Assembly (NCBI GenBank): GCA_029212785.1
Contig: JARGOG010000048.1
Coordinates: forward strand, 1-34,129
Reading direction: 5' to 3'
DNA from: Thalassobaculaceae bacterium
GTDB lineage: Bacteria > Pseudomonadota > Alphaproteobacteria > Thalassobaculales > Thalassobaculaceae
Length of the DNA stretch: 34,129 bases
Numbering within the stretch: position 1 is the first letter of the stretch; each line of letters starts with the position of its first letter. Under the pieces are notes generated by a model. It searched no databases, had not been told where the DNA came from, and was given only the letters and a program-made list of their open reading frames with translations. Of this stretch, positions 16,172 to 24,409 are shown piece by piece. The translations under genes and the position numbers were made by a program.

Positions 16172-18502
16172 CTACTCCGCTGCTGCCGCCGGCCGGGCCG
16201 CCTGGATCGCCGCCCAGATGCGATCGGGCGTGGCCGGCATGTCGATGTCGGTCACCCCGACCGGGGCCAGGGCGTCGAGGACCGCGTTGATCACCGCCGG
16301 CGGGGCGCCGATGGCCCCGGCCTCGCCGCAGCCCTTCACCCCGAGCGGGTTGGTGGTGCAGCGTGTCGGGCTCATCGAGAAATTCACCGGCGGGACGTCG
16401 TCGGCCCGGGGCAGGCAATAATCCATCAGCGAGCCGGTCACAAGCTGCCCGCTCTCGTCGTAGACCGTGTGTTCCAGCAGCGCCTGGCCCACACCCTGGG
16501 CCACGCCACCATGGACCTGGCCCTCGAGCAGAACCGGGTTCACCACTTCGCCGAAATCATCGACCACGGTGAACTGGATCAGCTCGACGATGCCGGTATC
16601 GGGGTCGATTTCGACCTCGCAGACATGGGTTCCGTTCGGATAGGTCGAGGCGGCGGGCTTGTACATCTCCTTCGCCTCAAGGCCCGGATCGATACCGTCC
16701 GGCAGCTTCGAGGGATCGCTGGCGGCAGTGGCCAGCGCGCCGAGCGTGATCGACCGGTCGGTGCCGACCACGGTGAACTTGCCGTCGGCCAGTTCCAGGT
16801 CGGAATCGGCCGCCTCCAGCAGATAGCTGGCCAGCATCCGCGCCTTCGCCGACACGCTCTGGATCGCCATGTGCAGGGCCGAGCCGCCGGCCGGCAGGGA
16901 ACGCGAACCGTCGGTGCCGGAGCCGTTTTCGATGGCGGCGGTGTCGCCCTGGACCACCTTGACTTTGTCGTTGTCGACGCCGAAGGCCTCGGCGACCAAC
17001 TGGGTGTACGCGGTCTCGTGGCCCTGGCCGGTGGAGCGGGTGCCGATCGGCACGGTGATGGTGCCGTCCGGCTCGATCCGGATATCGGACCATTCCGGCC
17101 CACCGCCGCCGCAGGCCTCGACATAGGTCGAGATGCCGATGCCGCGCAACTTACCGTGCTTGGCGCTTTCCGCCCGGCGGGTCTCGATTCCGGCCCAGTC
17201 GGCCTTGGCCAGAGCCTTGTCGAGATGGGCGGTGAAATCGCCGCTGTCATAAGTCTCGCCCAGTGCCGTGGTGAACGGCATGGAGGAGGCAGGGATGAAG
17301 TTCCGCCGACGGATCTCGTCGCGCGGCAGGCCGGCGACCTTGGCGGCGACATCGACCAGACGTTCCACCAGATAGGCCGCCTCGGGCCGTCCGGCGCCGC
17401 GATAGGCGTCGACCGGAAGAGTGTTGGTGAAGTAGTTGCGTACCCGGACATGGATCGCCGGCGTGGTGTAGAGCCCGGCCAGCATGCCGGAGCCGGCCAC
17501 GGTCGGAATCGCCGGGCCGTAGAGCGAGAGATAGGCGCCGAGATCGGCCTTGGTATCCACCGACAGCGCGAGGAAGCGGCCGGTCTCGTCCATCGCCACC
17601 TTGGCGTGGGAGACGTGGTCGCGGCCCTGGGTGTCGGAGACGAACGACTCGCCCCGCTCGGCGATCCACTTGACCGGCCGGCCGAGTTTCTGCGCCGCCC
17701 ACAGGACCAGTGCGTGTTCGCGGTACGGGAAGATCTTCATGCCGAAGCCGCCGCCCACATCCGGCGAGACGCAGCGGAACTTGGCCGGGTCGATGTTCAG
17801 CACCTTGGCGATGACGTCGCGCACCCCGTGCGGGCCCTGTGTCGAAACGTAGAGCGTCACCGTGCCGCCCGCCGGATCGGCCACGCCGACGGCGCCGCGC
17901 GGCTCGATCGAATTCACGATGATGCGGTTGTTGACCAGGCTGAGCTCGGCCACTGTCGCGGCCCGGGCGAAGCCGTCCTTTACCGCGGCGGCGTCGCCGG
18001 TTTCCCAGTCGAGGCAGAGATTGCCCGGAGCGGCGTCCCAGACGACCGCTCCGCTGTCGATGGCGGCGAGCCCCGGGACGGCGGGCCGCTCCGCATAGTC
18101 GATTTCGATCAGCTCCGCGGCGTCGCGCGCCTGATCCATGGTCTCGGCGACGATCAGGGCCACCGCATCGCCCACATGGCGCACCCGGTCGGTCACCAAC
18201 AGCGGATAGTCGGGGCCGACCGCTTTCTTGCCGTCCGTCCCTTTGAGCAGGGCACCGCAGGGCAGCGGCTTGAGGCCGTCGGCGGTGACGTCGGCGCCGG
18301 TCAGCACCGCCTTCACGCCGGGTGCCCGCGTCGCCGCGGAGACGTCGAGGGCGGTGATGTCGCCATGGGCGATCGGCGATCGCAGGACGACGGCCTTCAG
18401 CGCGTCATCGAAAGGCAGGTCATCGGTATATTGTCCGGTGCCGGTGAGGAACCGTTGGTCCTCGAGACGCTTCATTCCCTGTCCGATGCCGAACTTCGCC
18501 AT
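16172..18502 (-). CDS. Orphan CoxL-like molybdopterin subunit, form II
   Basis: A 776-residue molybdenum-binding large subunit of the xanthine oxidase/CO dehydrogenase family, with the order GIGQGMKRLEDQRFLTGTGQYTDD at the N-terminus, SPDVGGGFGMKIFPYRE, the active-site loop AYRGAGR (residues 366-372), GTRSTGQGHETAYTQ, and GVKGCGEAGAIGAP with the catalytic Glu727. Form I CO dehydrogenases carry AYxCSFR in that loop. AYRGAGR marks form II, whose real substrates are mostly unknown. The upstream frame extends 33 codons, but MAKFGIG at 18502 is the normal N-terminus. Neither the 2Fe-2S small subunit nor the FAD medium subunit is adjacent: cysQ follows after five bases and a divergent SRAP gene lies upstream. 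A partner encoded elsewhere would be needed for electron transfer. Confidence 0.92.
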   Translation of the reverse strand: MAKFGIGQGMKRLEDQRFLTGTGQYTDDLPFDDALKAVVLRSPIAHGDITALDVSAATRAPGVKAVLTGADVTADGLKPLPCGALLKGTDGKKAVGPDYPLLVTDRVRHVGDAVALIVAETMDQARDAAELIEIDYAERPAVPGLAAIDSGAVVWDAAPGNLCLDWETGDAAAVKDGFARAATVAELSLVNNRIIVNSIEPRGAVGVADPAGGTVTLYVSTQGPHGVRDVIAKVLNIDPAKFRCVSPDVGGGFGMKIFPYREHALVLWAAQKLGRPVKWIAERGESFVSDTQGRDHVSHAKVAMDETGRFLALSVDTKADLGAYLSLYGPAIPTVAGSGMLAGLYTTPAIHVRVRNYFTNTLPVDAYRGAGRPEAAYLVERLVDVAAKVAGLPRDEIRRRNFIPASSMPFTTALGETYDSGDFTAHLDKALAKADWAGIETRRAESAKHGKLRGIGISTYVEACGGGGPEWSDIRIEPDGTITVPIGTRSTGQGHETAYTQLVAEAFGVDNDKVKVVQGDTAAIENGSGTDGSRSLPAGGSALHMAIQSVSAKARMLASYLLEAADSDLELADGKFTVVGTDRSITLGALATAASDPSKLPDGIDPGLEAKEMYKPAASTYPNGTHVCEVEIDPDTGIVELIQFTVVDDFGEVVNPVLLEGQVHGGVAQGVGQALLEHTVYDESGQLVTGSLMDYCLPRADDVPPVNFSMSPTRCTTNPLGVKGCGEAGAIGAPPAVINAVLDALAPVGVTDIDMPATPDRIWAAIQAARPAAAAE

Positions 18503-18516
18503 TGCCTGCCTCGCTC

Positions 18517-18531
18517 GTTCGCGGTTGGTTT
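18517..18531 (+). promoter_or_regulatory. Near-match LexA (SOS) box
   Basis: GTTC-N7-GTTT fits seven of eight positions of the alphaproteobacterial LexA box GTTC-N7-GTTC. It lies 70 bases before the SRAP start and 15 bases before the CoxL-like start in the 98-base divergent region. A single mismatch box can occur by chance. Confidence 0.3.
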
Positions 18532-18544
18532 GAAGGATCGTAGT

Positions 18545-18556
18545 CCCGGTACCGGG
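18545..18556. promoter_or_regulatory. 12-base perfect palindrome, candidate operator
   Basis: CCCGGTACCGGG is a perfect 12-base palindrome in the middle of the divergent CoxL-like/SRAP intergenic region, where a shared operator would be expected. No cognate regulator is visible nearby. Confidence 0.3.
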
Positions 18557-18600
18557 TGTCGCCAAGCGACGTGACGGCTCGCGTGGAGGAGCCTGCAGCA

Positions 18601-19326
18601 ATGTGCGGACGTTACAGCATCACCACCGCCCCGGAGGCCATGCGCCAGTTGTTCGATGTCGACACGGCGTTGAATCTGGAACCGCGCTGGAACATGGCTC
18701 CGACTCAGGCCGCACCCGTCATCAAGCTGATGCAGGAGGGCCCTGCCAAGGGGCATCCGGTCGTCGCCATGATGCGCTGGGGTCTGGTGCCGGGCTGGGC
18801 CAAGGACATCGATATCGGCGTGAAGATGATCAACGCTCGGGCCGAGACGGTGAACGAGAAGCCGGCCTTTCGGGGCGCCTACCGCTACCGGCGCTGCGTC
18901 ATCCCGGCCGACGGCTTCTACGAATGGCGCACCGAGGACGGCGTCAAGCAGCCCTATCGGGTGGTGCGCAGGGACCGCGCGCCGTTCGCCTTCGCCGGGC
19001 TGTGGGAGCTTTGGGAGGGTACGGGCGAGGGCAGCGCGCTGGAGACCTTCACCATCGTCACCACCGAGGCGAACGCGGCGATCGCCCATATCCACCATCG
19101 CATGCCGGTGATGCTGTTCGCGCAGGACGCCTTCGCCACGTGGATGCGAGCGGATCCGAAGGATGCGGGCCAGTTGATGCTGCCTTGCGACCCGGGGTTG
19201 GTCGAGGCGTATCCGGTGGACCGTCGTGTCGGCAACGTGCGCAACGACGATGCTGGCCTGGTCGATCCGGTCGAGGTTCCAGCGGCCAAGGCCCCGCCGA
19301 AACCGCAGCAGGGATCGCTGTTCTAG
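18601..19326 (+). CDS. SRAP-domain protein (YedK/HMCES family)
   Basis: A 241-residue SOS-response-associated peptidase (SRAP) protein. The family forms a protective thiazolidine crosslink between Cys2 and an abasic site in single-stranded DNA. The catalytic set is present: Cys2 directly after the initiator Met (MCGRYSI), Asn78 (INARAE), Glu108 (GFYEWR) and His166 (HHRMPV). Because Cys2 must become the N-terminus, the start has to be the ATG at 18601, though an in-frame ATG lies 45 bases earlier. Length is slightly above YedK. A GGAGGAG stretch precedes the ATG. A near-match LexA box lies 70 bases upstream, which would suit a DNA-damage gene. It converges with the M24 gene across 20 bases without a terminator. 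Confidence 0.93.
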   Translation: MCGRYSITTAPEAMRQLFDVDTALNLEPRWNMAPTQAAPVIKLMQEGPAKGHPVVAMMRWGLVPGWAKDIDIGVKMINARAETVNEKPAFRGAYRYRRCVIPADGFYEWRTEDGVKQPYRVVRRDRAPFAFAGLWELWEGTGEGSALETFTIVTTEANAAIAHIHHRMPVMLFAQDAFATWMRADPKDAGQLMLPCDPGLVEAYPVDRRVGNVRNDDAGLVDPVEVPAAKAPPKPQQGSLF

Positions 19327-19346
19327 AGCCGACGCCAGAGCACGCG

Positions 19347-20603
19347 CTAGCCGAGCAGCGCTTCCTCGAACGGAAATTCGCTCAGCAGTTCGATCCCGGT
19401 TTCGGTGACCAGCACCTGCTGCTCCAGCTTCACCCCCTCGCCGCCGTCGTTGTGGCCGATGAAGCTCTCCACACAGAGCGTCATGCCCGGCTCGATCACC
19501 CCGTCGTAGCCGGCATCGGGAAAGTCGGCGCGGTGGTAGAGATACGGATATTCCCCCGACATGCCGCAGCCATGCGCCGAGAGGTAGTAGCGGTGGTCGG
19601 CATATTGCTCGGGGATGTCCCAGGCCTGTTCGGAATACTCCCGGAACGTCATGCCCGGTTTGATCACGGCCATGTTGTGCTGCACCTGCTCGTGGGCGGT
19701 TCGGTACAGCATGCGCTGATGCGCGCTCGGGCGGTTCGGGCCGGCGTGGAAGGTGCGGGAGAAGTCGCTGTAGTAGCCGTGGCAGCCGACCACGTCGGTG
19801 TCGAGCGCGATCAGTTCGTCGGCCGCGATCACCTTCGACGAGGTCTCCTGGAACCACGGATTGGTGCGCGGGCCGGAATTCAGCAGCCGGGTCTCGCAGT
19901 AATCGGCATTGGCGGCGATCACCGAGCGGTGCAGCACCGACCACAGTTCCGCCTCGGTCAGACCGGGGCGGATGGCGGCGCGCAGCTCGGCGACCCCGGC
20001 CTCCGTCGCACGCAGCGACGCCCGCACGCATTTCATCTCCTCGTCCGACTTGATGCAGCGGGCCATCTCGACCGGTTCCTGGGCGTCGACCAGCCGGATC
20101 CCCTCCGCGGCGAGGGCGATGGCGGCCCCGGCATTCAGCCGCTCGACCCCGATGACCGGATCCATGCCGCACATCTCGCGCAAGGTGGATGCCATTTCCC
20201 GCGCCCAGAGCCGTTCGCGCTCGGCGACCGCGGGGCCGGCGGCGACGAAGCTGGCGGTGGCGCTCGGTCGGACCTCGTCGACGGTCTCGTACCCCGATCC
20301 CAAATGCAGGGCGCCGGTGAACTCGTACAGAACGGACCGGTCCGCGGTCAGCAGCAGATACCGCGAGGGTTGGTTTCTGCTGGTGAAGATCTGCATGTTC
20401 CGCGTGCCGGTGGCGTAGCGGATATTGATGGAGTCGCTGAGGATCACCGCGGCGATGCCACGCGTCGCCATTTCGGCGCGCACCCTGTCCCGGCGGTAGA
20501 GCCGCACGGCGGCGAGGTCTATGCCGGCACTCTCCGGCGCGCGATCGAGCAGGGCGAGGTCAGGGTGGGTGCCGCGGTCGGCGTGCCAGTCGAGTTTGGC
20601 CAT
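19347..20603 (-). CDS. M24-family protein, DddP-like
   Basis: A 418-residue metallopeptidase-fold protein of family M24. It most resembles DddP, the M24-fold DMSP lyase that splits dimethylsulfoniopropionate to DMS and acrylate: NIRYATGTRNMQ, ETRLLNSGPRTNPWFQE and PGMTLCVESFIG are DddP-style blocks. The five metal ligands and His fall at Asp268, Asp270, Asp280, His344, Glu379 and Glu394, which is collinear (offset 27) with the DddP numbers 295, 297, 307, 371, 406 and 421 as I recall them. Tyr339 also corresponds to Tyr366. However the residue matching the proposed catalytic base Asp377 is Gly350 (HGCGMSGEYP), and the N-terminus is about 27 residues shorter. Either a variant lyase or a different substrate is possible; a creatinase or Xaa-Pro peptidase is less likely. 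AGGAAG lies eight bases before the ATG. Confidence 0.8.
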   Translation of the reverse strand: MAKLDWHADRGTHPDLALLDRAPESAGIDLAAVRLYRRDRVRAEMATRGIAAVILSDSINIRYATGTRNMQIFTSRNQPSRYLLLTADRSVLYEFTGALHLGSGYETVDEVRPSATASFVAAGPAVAERERLWAREMASTLREMCGMDPVIGVERLNAGAAIALAAEGIRLVDAQEPVEMARCIKSDEEMKCVRASLRATEAGVAELRAAIRPGLTEAELWSVLHRSVIAANADYCETRLLNSGPRTNPWFQETSSKVIAADELIALDTDVVGCHGYYSDFSRTFHAGPNRPSAHQRMLYRTAHEQVQHNMAVIKPGMTFREYSEQAWDIPEQYADHRYYLSAHGCGMSGEYPYLYHRADFPDAGYDGVIEPGMTLCVESFIGHNDGGEGVKLEQQVLVTETGIELLSEFPFEEALLG

Positions 20604-20637
20604 CGGCGGGGCTTCCTGATCGTCGCCGCGCCGGGCG

Positions 20638-21720
20638 CTAGCCGTGGCAGCGGGTGAACACCTCGGAGGTGCGCTGGGTGAAGCCGATGGGAGTGGTGTC
20701 GCCGATCATCTGGATGTCGTCGGCGCCGAGCTTCTGAAAATGCTCCACCAGCGTGTCCGAGCGCCGGATGTACCACGTGTACTCGTCCTCCAGCGTCTCG
20801 ATCACCGGCACGTCGATCGACGGATCGCGCCCCTGCGCCTTGACGCTAAAGCTATCGGCGGTGAACTCGATGAACTCGTCGCTGCAATTGCCCGAGGACC
20901 AGCGGCCTTGAAGGGCGCCGGCGACGTGTGGATGGCTTTCGGTCTCGCCCGAGGTCTGCGGCATGACGGCATGCGCGACCATCGGCGCCCCATGATCACC
21001 GCCCAACGCCGAGTCCTTCCACTCCCGCAGCATCTCGATGTAGTGCGGAGCCGGATCGACCTTGAAGGCAACCATCAGGGCCGCTGCGGCGCCGAAGATC
21101 AGCACCAGGGCGATGACGACGGTACCGACCATGAAGAACACCCGCCCGCGGCGCCGGGGCTCCGGGCGGAAATCCGGCGGTGGCCCAACCGGTTCATCGC
21201 TCGGATGGACCCCGCGGGCGAAGCCGAGGGAGCGCAGATCCTCGCTCGTCGCATCCTCATCCTCGACGCCGCGCCGGAGGCTCGGTTCTTCGTTTGCCGT
21301 CAGGTGGTCTTCCAGATCGGTGTGATCGTCATGCACAGTCGGCGCGCCGTCGCGGTCCGCTTCCTGGCGGGCGGCATGAATGGCGTCGGCGAAGGATCCA
21401 TCGGCGGCTGGCGCGTCGAGCGAATCCGGCGCCTCGCGTTCGGCACCACTCCACACTCCGCCCTCGGCCTCGTCATCGCCCGACGGCTCGCTGAGCGACA
21501 GGTCGATCGAGCCCCGGTCGACGAAGAAAATCTGGCTGAATTCCCATTCGCCGATGGTCGCGTTCCAGTCGCCACCGACGACGCGCAGTTCGGCGATCTC
21601 CTCGGCATCGAACTCCCGGACCATGGAGGAGACGAGCACCGACGCGCTTTGGGCACGCTCCAGCGTCTCCCAACCGGTGGCGTCACGCTTCTGCAGAAAA
21701 TACACGTCAAATCGGCGCAT
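20638..21720 (-). CDS. Single-pass membrane protein with acidic linker, unknown
   Basis: A 360-residue protein I cannot name. Residues 1-75 form a compact domain (MRRFDVYFLQKRD, EEIAELRVVGGDWN, QIFFVDRG). Residues 76-190 are acidic and probably disordered. A membrane helix spans about 194-218, preceded by RRRGR as a stop-transfer/positive-inside mark, and residues 225-360 form an outside domain with GRWSSGNCSDEFIEF and TRCHG (two cysteines that could pair). The predicted topology is N-inside, C-outside. The gene begins 12 bases after the GGDEF-EAL gene and ends 34 bases before the M24 gene, all on one strand, which suggests a shared transcript. The cytoplasmic N-domain could answer the c-di-GMP enzyme, but this is inference. 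Confidence 0.65.
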   Translation of the reverse strand: MRRFDVYFLQKRDATGWETLERAQSASVLVSSMVREFDAEEIAELRVVGGDWNATIGEWEFSQIFFVDRGSIDLSLSEPSGDDEAEGGVWSGAEREAPDSLDAPAADGSFADAIHAARQEADRDGAPTVHDDHTDLEDHLTANEEPSLRRGVEDEDATSEDLRSLGFARGVHPSDEPVGPPPDFRPEPRRRGRVFFMVGTVVIALVLIFGAAAALMVAFKVDPAPHYIEMLREWKDSALGGDHGAPMVAHAVMPQTSGETESHPHVAGALQGRWSSGNCSDEFIEFTADSFSVKAQGRDPSIDVPVIETLEDEYTWYIRRSDTLVEHFQKLGADDIQMIGDTTPIGFTQRTSEVFTRCHG

Positions 21721-21732
21721 CGCGTCGAGCCT

Positions 21733-24216
21733 CTACCAGCTTCTGTTCTCGCCGAGCAGCCGCTCGACCCCGGCGACATCCAAGGGCGGGGAGAACAGAA
21801 AGCCCTGGGCGTAGCCGCAGCCGATGGCCCGCAACTGGGCGAGCTGTTCGGGAGTCTCAACGCCTTCGGCGATCACGTCCAGTCTCAGGTTCTGGGCGAG
21901 CAGGGAGATGGTGCGCACGATCTCCAGGTTGTGCCGGTTGCGGCCCATGTCCTGCACGAAGGATTTGTCGATCTTGAGCGTGTCGATCGGGAAGGTGTGC
22001 AGGTAGCTGAGCGAACTGTAGCCGGTGCCGAAATCATCGACACAGACCTGGATGTTCAACGATTTCAGGTCCTGGAGCATCTGCGCCGACAGGTGCGCAT
22101 TCTCCATCAGCGCGCTCTCGGTGATCTCGAGCTTCAGGCAGCTCGGATCCATGCCGGTACCCTCGAGGCTGTTCGTCACCATCCGCACCAGATCGTACTG
22201 ATTGAACTGGCGGCTGGAGAGGTTGACGCTCATCTCCAGCGGGACTTTGAACGGAAACTTGTCGCGCCAACTCACCATCTGCTCGCAGGCACGGCGCAAC
22301 ACCCACTGTCCGAGCTCGACAATCATCCCGGTCTCTTCGGCCAGCGGAATGAAATCGGACGGCGGCACATCGCCGCGTTCCGCATGTGTCCAGCGGGCGA
22401 GCGCCTCGAATCCCTGGATGCGGCCGGTCGCCAGCGAAATGATCGGCTGGAACCGCAGCGCGATCTCACCCCGTTCCAGCGCCCGTCGCAGATCGGTCTC
22501 CATGTCCAGCGGCGTGACCGTGGTGCCGCGCATGTTCGCATCGAACGCCACGGCCTGGGCCTTGCCGAGCTCTTTCGCCTTGTACATGGCAAGCTCGGCG
22601 TCGCGCAGAATGTCCTCCGGACGGCCGTAGGCCTCCGTGGAATGCGCCGCGCCCATGGAGGCGGTGGCGAAGATCTCCTTGCCGCTCAGGGTGAACGGCG
22701 TGGCCAGCGCCTTCTGCAGCATGTCGCACAGGCTGAGTGCCTCGTTCTTGTCGGCCACATCCTCCAGCAGCATGGCGAACTCGTCGCCGCCGAGCCGGGC
22801 GACGGTGTCGCCGAACTTGAGATTGTGTTCCAGGCGCCGGGCGGCGGCGATGATCAGATCGTCGCCGTGAACGTGGCCAAGGCTCTCGTTGACCACCTTG
22901 AAGCGGTCGAGATCGAGATAGACAACGGCGAAGCTGGCGGAGGGATTGCGGCGATGGCGGGCCATCGCCTGGCGGACCCGCTCCAGGAACAGGGTACGGT
23001 TCGGCAGGCCCGTGAGATTGTCGTGCAGGGCATCGTGGATCGACTGTTCCTCGACGCGTTTGCGGTCGGTCACGTCGGTCATCGAGCCGGCAATGCGATA
23101 GGCGTGACTGGACTCGTCGCGCACGGCAAGGCCGCGTACCAGCATCCAACGGTAGGTGCTGTCTCGATGGCGGACGCGGTGCTCGCTCTCGAAATTGCCG
23201 ACGGCGCCACTCAGATGCGCATCCAGTTGGGCGGTGACCCGCTGGACGTCCTCGGGGTGGATCCGGCTGAACCACTCCTCGGCGCCGTCGCCGATATCCT
23301 CGTCGGTGTGGCCGAGCATTTCCTTCCAGCGCTGAGACAGGAAGATCGAGTTGGTCGCCAGATCCCAGTCCCACAGGCCGTCATTGGATCCGGCGGCGGC
23401 CAGGGCGTAGCGTTCCTCGCTCTGCTGCAGCGCGCGCTGCGCCTCCTGACGGGCGCTGATGTCCTCGTAGACGATGACCACGCCGCCTTCGGGCAACGGC
23501 TTGATGCGGACCTCCATCAGTCGGCCGGCGCGGTTGAGGCGTTCGTAGATCGTGCCGGGAGTTGTCCGCACCATCTGGATGACTTCGTTGGCAAGCTCGC
23601 CGGCGTTGCCCTCGCCGTACTCGCCCTGGGAGGCGAGGTGGCGGACGATATCGGCCATCGGCGTGCCGGCGCTGGCGAAAGTGGTCGGCAGATCCAGCAG
23701 GTCGAAGAAGCGGGAGTTCCAGGTCAGCAGCCGCCAGTTGCCGTCGTAGGCGCAGATGCCCTGGCTGATGTTGTCCATGGTGCTATGCAGCAGCACGGTG
23801 AACCGGGCGGCGTCATCGACATTGCGCCGATCCTCGGTGACGTCGCGGTAATGGATGATGCGGCCGCCATCGGCGGTCGTATGGTCGACGACGCGCACCC
23901 AGCGGCCATTTGTCAGCCGTTCGTCGACCCGGCCCCGCGGTCGCCCATGCGCTTCCATCCGGCGGTCGCGCCAGGTGTCGGCTTCCTTGGGGAACCGGGA
24001 GTGGCGCTTGGCCTCGACGTCACGGTCGATCAGATCGGAGAAGGCGACGCCGGGCTGAAGATGGTCTTTCAGGTAGGGGAAGAACGTCAGGACCGGCTGG
24101 GTGAACCAAACTACCCTGTCGCTCGCGTCCAGGAGCAGGAACCCGTCATCGACGGCATTGAGCACCGACGCCAGCGTGGCGGCGGAGGCCAGGATCGGAA
24201 TGTCGGCCGTGCTCAT
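21733..24216 (-). CDS. PAS-GGDEF-EAL c-di-GMP signalling protein
   Basis: An 827-residue bifunctional diguanylate cyclase/phosphodiesterase. Three PAS-like segments lie at about residues 15-125, 135-270 and 275-400 (the last contains WKEMLGHTDEDI and MTDVTDRKRVEEQ). Then follow a GGDEF domain (about 405-565) with the intact GGDEF at 476-480 in RLGGDEFAMLLE, and an EAL domain (about 575-815) with EAL at 604-606 in GFEALARW, EITESALMEN, DDFGTGYSSLSYL and the Lys of DTLKIDKSFV. Both active sites look complete, so it could make or degrade c-di-GMP depending on the PAS signal. No membrane segment is seen, so it is cytoplasmic. The start ATG overlaps the end of a possible 38-codon ORF in the ATGA arrangement. 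Regulation is unknown. Confidence 0.93.
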   Translation of the reverse strand: MSTADIPILASAATLASVLNAVDDGFLLLDASDRVVWFTQPVLTFFPYLKDHLQPGVAFSDLIDRDVEAKRHSRFPKEADTWRDRRMEAHGRPRGRVDERLTNGRWVRVVDHTTADGGRIIHYRDVTEDRRNVDDAARFTVLLHSTMDNISQGICAYDGNWRLLTWNSRFFDLLDLPTTFASAGTPMADIVRHLASQGEYGEGNAGELANEVIQMVRTTPGTIYERLNRAGRLMEVRIKPLPEGGVVIVYEDISARQEAQRALQQSEERYALAAAGSNDGLWDWDLATNSIFLSQRWKEMLGHTDEDIGDGAEEWFSRIHPEDVQRVTAQLDAHLSGAVGNFESEHRVRHRDSTYRWMLVRGLAVRDESSHAYRIAGSMTDVTDRKRVEEQSIHDALHDNLTGLPNRTLFLERVRQAMARHRRNPSASFAVVYLDLDRFKVVNESLGHVHGDDLIIAAARRLEHNLKFGDTVARLGGDEFAMLLEDVADKNEALSLCDMLQKALATPFTLSGKEIFATASMGAAHSTEAYGRPEDILRDAELAMYKAKELGKAQAVAFDANMRGTTVTPLDMETDLRRALERGEIALRFQPIISLATGRIQGFEALARWTHAERGDVPPSDFIPLAEETGMIVELGQWVLRRACEQMVSWRDKFPFKVPLEMSVNLSSRQFNQYDLVRMVTNSLEGTGMDPSCLKLEITESALMENAHLSAQMLQDLKSLNIQVCVDDFGTGYSSLSYLHTFPIDTLKIDKSFVQDMGRNRHNLEIVRTISLLAQNLRLDVIAEGVETPEQLAQLRAIGCGYAQGFLFSPPLDVAGVERLLGENRSW

Positions 24217-24329
24217 GCGGTCCCGCTTCCCGATGATCGGGCGGGCACGACTGTCCGTCCGATGCGGCGCAGCACGGCCACCTTCGGCATAATCCCAAAC
24301 TTGTCCACGTCCCCGGTGTCCAATTGCAT
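24213..24329 (-). CDS. Possible 38-codon ORF overlapping the GGDEF-EAL start
   Basis: A short frame starting MQLDTGDVDKFGIMPKVAVL and ending RSSGSGTA stops with TGA that overlaps the ATG of the PAS-GGDEF-EAL gene (ATGA). This is the layout of a translationally coupled leader ORF. It lacks a clear ribosome site, has no known family, and could be chance. Confidence 0.25.
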   Translation of the reverse strand: MQLDTGDVDKFGIMPKVAVLRRIGRTVVPARSSGSGTA

Positions 24330-24409
24330 TCGTTGCGACTTTAGCTGAAATCCAAGAATATCAGACGCTTCGATCTGCGACCAGCAATGTCCATGGCGGG
24401 TGGGATATC

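Noticed and set aside
16172-18502. True (form I) aerobic CO dehydrogenase
   Set aside because: The active loop is AYRGAGR instead of AYxCSFR, and the other subunits are missing.
16469-18574. A 701-codon plus-strand frame over the CoxL-like gene
   Set aside because: An antisense shadow; the opposite strand carries all molybdenum hydroxylase motifs.
20644-24348. A 1234-codon open frame on the plus strand, opposite the c-di-GMP gene and its neighbour
   Set aside because: It mirrors third-position G/C bias of the real genes on the minus strand, has no family motif and covers well-supported PAS, GGDEF and EAL sequence.
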